DNA from: Pomphorhynchus laevis
Taxonomy: Eukaryota; Acanthocephala; Palaeacanthocephala; Echinorhynchida; Pomphorhynchidae
Direction of reading: 5' to 3'
DNA length: 64,000 nt
NCBI GenBank assembly: GCA_012934845.2
Contig: WNNJ02000511.1
Coordinates: forward strand, 1 to 64,000
How positions within the stretch are numbered: position 1 is the first letter of the stretch; each line of letters opens with the position of its first letter. The translations under genes were made by a program, and so were the position numbers. The notes beneath the pieces were generated by a model. It did no database searches. It saw only the letters and a list, made by a program, of their open reading frames with translations, and had not been told where the DNA came from. This document shows positions 56,638 through 64,000 of the stretch, one piece after another.

Positions 56638-59173
56638 CATCATTTGGTCGGCTTCATCAATTATCCTCGTGTGAATTCTTTAATCCTAGATGCAGCACTG
56701 TACACTACAATCAGCGTAGGTGGACCTCATCAGCAGTGAGCCTACGCCTACATTTCGTGTTTCGGTCCTTTAATGATCTGCTGAAATTTTCCTCTGCTGC
56801 CTTTCTGTAAAAACAAACGATACAGTTTGTAAGGAAAACATTTCCACTTGTGCAAACTGTACGTTGTTTCCGTCTTTTGTAACAAAATGACGGAGATAGC
56901 ACTACAGTTGCCGGAAACAACCGACAATCTGTCTTTTGAATCTTCTTGACAGGAAACCGGAATCTGCCAGGTTAATAGAATGAATAATTGCATACACGAG
57001 CGAATATCATCATTTGGTCGGCTTCATCAATTATCCTCGTGTGAATTCTTTAATCCTAGATGCAGCACTGTACACTACAATCAGCGTAGGTGGACCTCAT
57101 CAGCAGTGAGCCTACGCCTACATTTCGTGTTTCGGTCCTTTAATGATCTGCTGAAATTTTCCTCTGCTGCCTTTCTGTAAAAACAAACGATACAGTTTGT
57201 AAGGAAAACATTTCCACTTGTGCAAACTGTACGTTGTTTCCGTCTTTTGTAACAAAATGACGGAGATAGCACTACAGTTGCCGGAAACAACCGACAATCT
57301 GTCTTTTGAATCTTCTTGACAGGAAACCGGAATCTGCCAGGTTAATAGAATGAATAATTGCATACACGAGCGAGTATCATCATTTGGTCGGCTTCATCAA
57401 TTATCCTCGTGTGAATTCTTTAATCCTAGATGCAGCACTGTACACTACAATCAGCGTAGGTGGACCTCATCAGCAGTGAGCCTACGCCTACATTTCGTGT
57501 TTCGGTCCTTTAATGATCTGCTGAAATTTTCCTCTGCTGCCTTTCTGTAAAAACAAACGATACAGTTTGTAAGGAAAACATTTCCACTTGTGCAAACTGT
57601 ACGTTGTTTCCGTCTTTTGTAACAAAATGACGGAGATAGCACTACAGTTGCCGGAAACAACCGACAATCTGTCTTTTGAATCTTCTTGACAGGAAACCGG
57701 AATCTGCCAGGTTAATAGAATGAATAATTGCATACACGAGCGAATATCATCATTTGGTCGGCTTCATCAATTATCCTCGTGTGAATTCTTTAATCCTAGA
57801 TGCAGCACTGTACACTACAATCAGCGTAGGTGGACCTCATCAGCAGTGAGCCTACGCCTACATTTCGTGTTTCGGTCCTTTAATGATCTGCTGAAATAGG
57901 ATGTAGGCGTAGGCTCACTGCTGATGAGGTCCAGTAAATATACCCCTAAAATATAGGTAGTAGTACAGTGCTGCATCTAGGATTAAAGAATTCACACGAG
58001 GATAATTGATGAAGCCGACCAAATGATGATATTCGCTCGTGTATGCAATTATTCATTCTATTAACCTGGCAGATTCCGGTTTCCTGTCAAGAAAATTCAA
58101 AAGACAGATTGTCGGTTGTTTCCGGCAACTGTAGTGCTATCTCCGTCATTTTGTTACAAAAGACGGAAACAACGTACAGTTTGCACAAGTGGAAATGTTT
58201 TCCTTACAAACTGTATCGTTTGTTTTTACAGAAAGGCAGCAGAGGAAAATTTCAGCAGATCATTAAAGGACCGAAACACGAAATGTAGGCGTAGGCTCAC
58301 TGCTGATGAGGTCCACCTACGCTGATTGTAGTGTACAGTGCTGCATCTAGGATTAAAGAATTCACACGAGGATAATTGATGAAGCCGACCAAATGATGAT
58401 ATTCGCTCGTGTATGCAATTATTCATTCTATTAACCTGGCAGATTCCGGTTTCCTGTCAAGAAGATTCAAAAGACAGATTGTCGGTTGTTTCCGGCAACT
58501 GTAGTGCTATCTCCGTCATTTTGTTACAAAAGACGGAAACAACGTACAGTTTGCACAAGTGGAAATGTTTTCCTTACAAACTGTATCGTTTGTTTTTACA
58601 GAAAGGCAGCAGAGGAAAATTTCAGCAGATCATTAAAGGACCGAAACACGAAATGTAGGCGTAGGCTCACTGCTGATGAGGTCCACCTACGCTGATTGTA
58701 GTGTACAGTGCTGCATCTAGGATTAAAGAATTCACACGAGGATAATTGATGAAGCCGACCAAATGATGATATTCGCTCGTGTATGCAATTATTCATTCTA
58801 TTAACCTGGCAGATTCCGGTTTCCTGTCAAGAAGATTCAAAAGACAGATTGTCGGTTGTTTCCGGCAACTGTAGTGCTATCTCCGTCATTTTGTTACAAA
58901 AGACGGAAACAACGTACAGTTTGCACAAGTGGAAATGTTTTCCTTACAAACTGTATCGTTTGTTTTTACAGAAAGGCAGCAGAGGAAAATTTCAGCAGAT
59001 CATTAAAGGACCGAAACACGAAATGTAGGCGTAGGCTCACTGCTGATGAGGTCCACCTACGCTGATTGTAGTGTACAGTGCTGCATCTAGGATTAAAGAA
59101 TTCACACGAGGATAATTGATGAAGCCGACCAAATGATGATATTCGCTCGTGTATGCAATTATTCATTCTATTA
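56638..59173. repeat. 370-bp tandem array arranged as a 2.5-kb palindrome
   Basis: About 3.4 units in one orientation (56,638-57,896) are followed by about 3.4 units in the other (57,900-59,173). The period is exactly 370 bp and units are nearly identical. A 12-bp direct repeat ATTAATAAATGT flanks the whole block (56,626-56,637 and 59,170-59,181). Composition is more GC-rich than the surroundings. Each unit contains GGACC-GAAA (58,268-58,276) and CTGATGA-GGTCC (58,303-58,314), and a strong hairpin GCGTAGG/CCTACGC. A 27-base segment at 57,933-57,959 matches 59,508-59,534. Near identity means recent amplification. Confidence 0.9.
58043..58288 (+). CDS. 81-residue open frame repeated in every complete unit (hypothetical)
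   Basis: Representative of six equivalent frames (minus: 56,748-56,993, 57,118-57,363, 57,488-57,733; plus: 58,043-58,288, 58,413-58,658, 58,783-59,028). The product begins MQLFILLTWQIPVSC, a short hydrophobic stretch that could be a weak signal peptide, followed by a polar, Cys- and Lys-containing tail (HKWKCFPYKLYRLFLQKG). The six are identical except for one Asp-to-Asn change. Overlapping frames of similar length exist in other phases, and sequences like TTTGTTTTTACAG would suit a 3' splice site, so translation is unproven. I do not recognise a family. Confidence 0.25.
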   Translation: MQLFILLTWQIPVSCQENSKDRLSVVSGNCSAISVILLQKTETTYSLHKWKCFPYKLYRLFLQKGSRGKFQQIIKGPKHEM

Positions 59174-59181
59174 ATAAATGT

Positions 59182-59399
59182 ATTTATTACATAGATATGT
59201 AGACTATAAAATAATATTTTTTTGAGTAAAATAATGATACAACCATAGGGTTACCGACAAATAAGACCAATGAAAAACAATATACGAAAACGTTTTATTT
59301 AAATTAAATAATGTTTTTAAATAATGCTTTTAAGGCTTATACATTTATTCATTAATAAATGTATAAATAACCTAAATATAGGTTAACTTTTAAATAATT
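59182..59399. other. AT-rich spacer
   Basis: No feature beyond repeated ATTAATAAATGTAT words (59,345-59,365) resembling the array's flanking direct repeat. Confidence 0.4.
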
Positions 59400-60170
59400 C
59401 TAAAAGTAAAGAAATAATAGGATCAGATATAAGGAAACATATTCTTAAAATAGCGTGTAAACTGCTACCGCCATTAAGACGAAAAAATTGTAATAGGATC
59501 AGATTTAAGTAAATATACCCCTAAAATATAGGTATAGACTATAACTGACATTTTAAAAAAATATTAGAAAGAAAAAATTGGATTAAAACGCTTAATTCAT
59601 TATACCCATTAGGATTGAATAACGTGGTACATGGAAATGACAGAAGTAGTATAGTAAATAATAAACAACTATATTAAAATAATCCGGTTAAACGTAAACC
59701 AAGAAGTCATGCTGATAAAAGGAATAAGAAAAATAGAGTTAACAATATTAAAAAATCATATATATGAGCAATTAGAAATATTAAAACTTTTAAGAGATAA
59801 TAAAGCTAAAAGATCTTGATGTAAATATAGGAAGTTTTTTTAAAAATATCATTTGTTCAATAAATCAAAGATTAATTAACGATTATTGTAGGTTAAGTTG
59901 TATAATAGACTGATATTGTAATATAAATTATATTACAATAACAATTATTGAATATATGGCGAGTCATCCCAGAGAAAAATACAAAAATTTTTAAACCAAT
60001 ATTTTGGCTGTTCGATCAGCCCTTTTCAAATGATTGTATGACACTTCTCTCTAAGAAGTATCCGGGCACTATAATTACAACGGGACACTATAATTATAGT
60101 GTCCTACTATCTGGTACATTAGAAACATTATAGAAACTGAATGCAATTGCAAAAGTCTTAAGAATAAGAC
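59400..60170 (+). mobile_element. Naiad-type PLE fragments, rearranged
   Basis: Blocks seen at 0.1-0.8 kb recur out of order: the GSDLSKYTPKI region first (59,400-59,540), then the YPLGLN block (59,590-59,640), the KRKPRSH block (59,690-59,720) and the following block (to 59,930). The shuffled order shows at least two overlapping partial insertions. Confidence 0.6.
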
Positions 60171-60289
60171 TTTTGTATAAGACTTAAGTCAGAGATTAAT
60201 TGAAGGCCATGATAGGTCAATTTGTTTGAAATCCCTTTCACTTTTGATGTCTGATTCTTCGGTGCATTTTTGAAGCAACGTCGATCAGA

Positions 60290-60500
60290 TATTAGAGATT
60301 GCAATTTATCCAAATAGTCACAATCCCTGATCCTTTGTCTGATCGTTGGATTACTATATTTGGGTTGTTCTTCAAATCTCTCAATGCTTCAATTTCGTTC
60401 GGCTTAAGTGGATCAATATCCCTATATGCTTTTGGCTTCACTGCAAATGACTTCAATTTACTCATAAGATCATCCTTCATTGTTATTGTAACTTCTTTGT
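60290..60500 (-). mobile_element. PLE N-terminal RT fragment
   Basis: The minus strand reads SFAVKPKAYRDIDPLKPNEI, EALRDLKNNPNIVIQRSDKG and SGIV. The N-x-x-I-V-I-x-x-(A/S)-D-K-G-x-G-x-V pattern is the conserved entry to the RT of Penelope-like proteins. The copy is short. Confidence 0.65.
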
Positions 60501-61834
60501 TATATTATTTGGCAACTAATTCAGGAAAAAACTTTTCCATATACTTTTCAAATGCATAGTACTTTACAAATGCCTAGTATTTAAAATACTTTACAAATGC
60601 AATAGTACATACGAATTAAGACTGGTGGAAGCTCTCCTCATTTGAATTTATCGTCCATTAATAAATATAAAATTCAATGAATTTGGACGAGAACTAAAAC
60701 TCTACAAATAGAAACTTTTATTTTTTATTTTGTAGTTTTTATTTTATCTATGCTATATCAAAATTTTATTCCCGTATTATATATACAAAATTAAGTGAAA
60801 ACGAAAAGGAACTCTTTAAATCAATGATTCACCAATCTAAGCTTATAACAAAACTAAAAGCAGATATTACGTTTCTACAATAAATTAAAATAGATTAATT
60901 GAAAGCCATGATAGGTCAAGTTGTATAATAGACCGTTATTGTAATGTAAAATACTATTATCGGACAATAAATGTTATTAATAACAATAAAAAATATACAT
61001 TAATCATAAACTTCATTAGTAAATGTATAGATAATATAAATATAGGTTAACTTTTAAATAATTCTAAAAGTAAAGAAATAATAGGATCAGATATAAGGAA
61101 ACATATTCTTAAAATAAGATATAAGTTGTTACCACCATTAAGAAGTTAATAATATCAAGAAAAAATATGCGCTTACCAAAAAAATAATTAATAAATGTAT
61201 AGTTAATATAAGTACAGGTATAAAAATTGTACATACTGATAAAGTATGTACAATTTTTATATGAACATTTAATTAACATAAATCAACATTATTTTCATTT
61301 ATATATTTTTTACTCTGGATGATGTATGTGTATTTAACTCTAATAATTTTTATTTAATAAGCGAACAAATTTATCTAGATAGCCTTATTCTTGAAAATCT
61401 AAAAAATAATAAAAATTTGATATGAACATCAATTATTTAATTATTAATTATTTATGTCGTAGAGACGACATATTTAAATTTAAAAGAAACATATTTTTGC
61501 ATGAGCATTCATGCATACCATATAATATAAAATATAATACATTAAATAATGAAATTTTAAGAATTGCAACAATATGTAATGATATTGGATTTCTTCAAAA
61601 TCATTTAACATTTTTATTTAAAAATATTAAATGATTATTATACTAATATTTTTTATATTGAAAAAATAAAAACTTGATATGAACATTAAATTACCATCAA
61701 TTATTTAATTATTAATTATTTATGTCGTAGAGACGACAAATTTACATTTACAAGAAACATATTTTTGCATGAGCATTTATGCATACCAGATAATATTAAA
61801 TATAATACATTAAATAATGAAATTTTAAGAATTG
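60500..61834 (+). mobile_element. Further Naiad-type PLE fragments
   Basis: Pieces of the region before the RT (60,900-61,150) and of the RT C-terminus occur twice: LHEHSCIPYNIKYNTLNNEI at 61,480-61,610 and a diverged second copy at 61,760-61,835. The tandem partial copies match the RT end at 24,900-25,060. Confidence 0.6.
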
Positions 61835-62100
61835 AAGTTTCTTACAACTGGTATTTCGTAAAAGTATTTTTGTGCTTTCTATCAGGTCAGCCTTATTTGG
61901 TAGAGAATCAGGTTTTTCCATCATATGCTTTTTAATGGCGGCATTGAATGTATGTTGTTTTACACGATTTTCAATCGTCTAGGTCGTATAGTCCGTGTAT
62001 GTTGTAGTGCCGGTGCTACATCCGGCTTCGTTGCACTAAAATTGATACACAACACCCGACTCCTTAGTTTTGTCTTCTAATGGTACATTAGTAAATAATG
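61835..62100 (-). mobile_element. GIY-YIG nuclease fragment of a PLE
   Basis: The minus strand encodes ESGVVYQF, a Cys-x-x-x-x-Cys block (CNEAGC), a TTTY..YTT stretch where the YIG motif lies, then VKQHTFNAAIKKHM and LIESTKILLR. Paired Cys followed by spaced His residues is the CCHH signature of PLE endonucleases. Several breaks; it lies opposite to the surrounding RT pieces. Confidence 0.6.
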
Positions 62101-63299
62101 TTGTTCAATTGTTTAACATGGATAATATCAATTGATTAGAAAATTAGGTAGGTTTTCAAATTAAAGGTAGCATCGTTCCCTAATATAATACATTAAATAA
62201 TGAAATTATAATTTTCATAATACGTAATTAAAATAACTTTCTTCAAAATCATTTAAATAATGTGACAGATATGTGACATTATGATACAACGTTTATTATT
62301 TAAATATACGAGAAACTTATATACATATTTTATACTATAAATATATCATCAAACAGAAAATAGTAAAATATCTAAATGGCACAATAACATTAAAAATAAA
62401 TTTTAAATCTTAATCGGAAAATTTTTATGGATAATAAATAATATACTTTGTATTATAATAATATACACTAAATAATTAAATTTTATCAGATGAAATACGT
62501 AATTAACATGTATTTTATTATAAAGCAGTTGTATTCATTAAATGTTCATTTAAAATAAGAAATCTGAAAATGTAAAATAAAAGTATTATATCCCCTAATA
62601 TAATACATTAAATGATGAAATTATCAGAAATTTCATAATACGTAATTATAATAACTTTCTTCAAAATCATTTAAATAATGTGATAGATACATATTTTAAA
62701 CTAGAAAAATAAATCAAATAATTAACCGAATTATTAACCAAATCGAATAATAATCAAATAATAAACCTGATGACTATAATCCTTATTCTGATACATTGTC
62801 TGTTGTTTATAACTTGAATTATGAATAAATAATTCAAGATCATTTTAGCTTGAAAATAATAAATAACATATAACATATAAATTAAGAATTTAAAAGCAAT
62901 CATCTTTTATGAATTTATTAATAAATAACGATGAATCAGATTGTCATCGTTTTCACTTGTGACATTTGATTATTACGTGTAATATTTTATTCTAATACAG
63001 AGTATATTACTTACCATCCATAAAAATTTTCTTAATAAAGTTTAAATTTATATTAATATATTAATAATATTTTGTTGATTTATACTTCTCCATTACAATA
63101 AATAAAAAAATCATTAAACTTACTTAAAAATTAGCGAAACAATAATGTCGTATCTAGAATACATAGTAGTATTTCTAGCAGAGGTTATATTACCGGGAAA
63201 ACAAAGTCCACAAGTCAATAATAACTTGTCAGTAGAATAAATCATTAAATATAAATATCATGAAAATATTCAAATCATTAAATTATTGATTTACAATGT
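62101..63299. repeat. Mosaic of short PLE-linked repeat and RT-tail copies
   Basis: The segment CTTCAAAATCATTTAAATAA occurs at about 62,243 and 62,657 with the same flanks (direct duplication of about 90 bp), and the head of the dispersed repeat (CGGAAAATTTTTATGGATAA) at 62,415. TATTACCGGGAAAACAAAGT at 63,188 also occurs at 5,136 and, diverged, at 63,808. No gene. Confidence 0.5.
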
Positions 63300-63570
63300 A
63301 TATAACAATAGAATTTATAATGAAAAATTAAAATAAAAGTCAATTTTTATGAATTGAATAATAAATAGCAAACGATATATCAGAATAAGGATTAGAGGTG
63401 ATCAGGAGGAACTGTTATGTTATTAGGTGTCGACTCCTATTCCCCGATCCAACATAACAGCTGGACTAAATACATACTAATGATGTATTTCCTTTGATTA
63501 AATTTGATTATTTAGTGTACCTTATTCTAATATAAAGCATAGCAGCGATCTCTCTGTGAGAGATAAGCTG
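63300..63570 (-). repeat. PLE-linked dispersed repeat copy (compensatory changes)
   Basis: On the minus strand CTGTTATGTT pairs with AACATAACAG, whereas the 46.7-kb copy has CTGCTATG/CATAGCAG: the C-G pair has become T-A on both sides. GAAA reads GACA and CTGATGA reads CTGATCA, so the core words have drifted while the first helix is kept. Confidence 0.65.
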
Positions 63571-64000
63571 GGGAAGAAGAAGATTTTTATAAAAAGCATA
63601 TTGTTTATTATTCATAGAAATTTTTCGTTTAATTGTTTAAATTTATTTTAATTATATTTTGTCGATTTGTATATTGTAAATTTAATGCTTTGTTGATGTA
63701 TAATTCTACATTGCAAGAAAAAGAAAAAATCATTAAACTTACTTGAAAATTAGCGAAAAATAATGTCGTATCAAGAATGCATAGTTTCAGTATTTCTGAC
63801 AGAGGTTATATTACCGAGAAAGCATAGTCAACAGGCCAATAATAACTTGTCGGTAGAACAAATCAGATCAGATAACTGAGTATACGTATTTTATACTAAA
63901 TATAAAAATAAATAATAAATAATTATATAAGATTTTATAAGATTTTAAATGTAAACGCATGAACGTAGTGATTTAAATTAAAAAAACAATTATGACAAGT
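63571..64000. other. AT-rich repeat-derived DNA at the window edge
   Basis: Contains TTATATTACCGAGAAAGCAT and the tail ATGTAAACGCATGAACGTAG, inverted relative to sequence at 2,690-2,720. No gene. Confidence 0.4.

Noticed and set aside
56711-59166. Additional 66- and 69-codon frames in the 370-bp units as genes
   Set aside because: They overlap the 81-codon frame on both strands and recur only because the units are identical.
1-64000. LTR retroviruses, Polintons or other capsid- or envelope-bearing elements
   Set aside because: No gag, integrase, capsid, packaging ATPase or envelope motifs were seen; the retroelement content is LINE and Penelope-like.
1-64000. tRNA or rRNA genes
   Set aside because: No convincing A/B boxes with a cloverleaf and no rRNA-like conserved stretch were found by eye; short GTTCGAA words occur without the rest.

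Overview
This window is a strongly AT-rich stretch of an animal (invertebrate) genome, not a prokaryotic one. Three genes encode families known from animals (an ELL-associated factor, a Headcase domain protein and an Arkadia-type RING ligase). They sit far apart among LINEs, Penelope-like elements (PLEs), satellites and inverted repeats. There are no operons or ribosome binding sites. I cannot name the species. Orphan parasite, insect or other invertebrate genomes with low GC would all fit.

Host genes: EAF-like (928-1704, minus), Headcase/HECA-like (21,899-22,687, plus) and Arkadia/RNF111-like (28,948-31,305, minus). All three read open from start to stop with no intron, which suggests an intron-poor genome or retrocopies. 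An OTUD3-like deubiquitinase is present only as decayed pieces: a longer one at about 11.85-12.46 kb, lying just downstream of a duplicated EAF 5' end, and a second 3' piece at 35.65-35.85 kb in inverted context.

Mobile DNA, left to right: 0-9 kb is a mosaic of fragments of one PLE family that looks like the Naiad type (CxC motif, GVPMGGNSSP reverse transcriptase) plus its terminal-repeat-like copies and several foldbacks. At 10.7-21.3 kb a satellite of about 160-170 bp is interrupted by a canonical PLE (13.5-15.1 kb), by a full-length two-ORF LINE (15,379-19,698, 12-bp target duplication) and by a LINE tail. At 23-26.5 kb a PLE region is flanked by 0.42-kb direct repeats. At 32.7-34.8 kb lies a 128-bp minisatellite. 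At 35.4-38.3 kb the satellite returns in inverted orientation with a 5'-truncated LINE (9-bp target duplication). At 40.6-44.6 kb there are degraded LINE pieces. At 47-48.3 kb there is a PLE remnant ending in a perfect inverted repeat and a TA microsatellite. At 50.3-51.4 kb lies a 300-bp tandem/inverted repeat. At 56.64-59.17 kb there is a 370-bp tandem array arranged as a giant palindrome. At 59.4-64 kb PLE fragments return.

The best candidates for something new are: (1) the intact LINE at 15.4-19.7 kb, whose two ORFs are in one frame separated only by UGA followed by CUAG, with no AUG before the endonuclease domain, so ORF2 is probably made by stop-codon readthrough; (2) the 370-bp palindromic tandem array bounded by 12-bp direct repeats, which resembles a retrozyme-like insertion; (3) hammerhead-core words (GAAA and CUGANGA) flanked by complementary stem strands in permuted order in three otherwise unrelated repeats, alongside more conventional hammerhead-like motifs near PLE ends; (4) the satellite and the PLE-linked repeats sharing one core. 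Everything here is read by eye. Family assignments rest on remembered motifs, not on searches.
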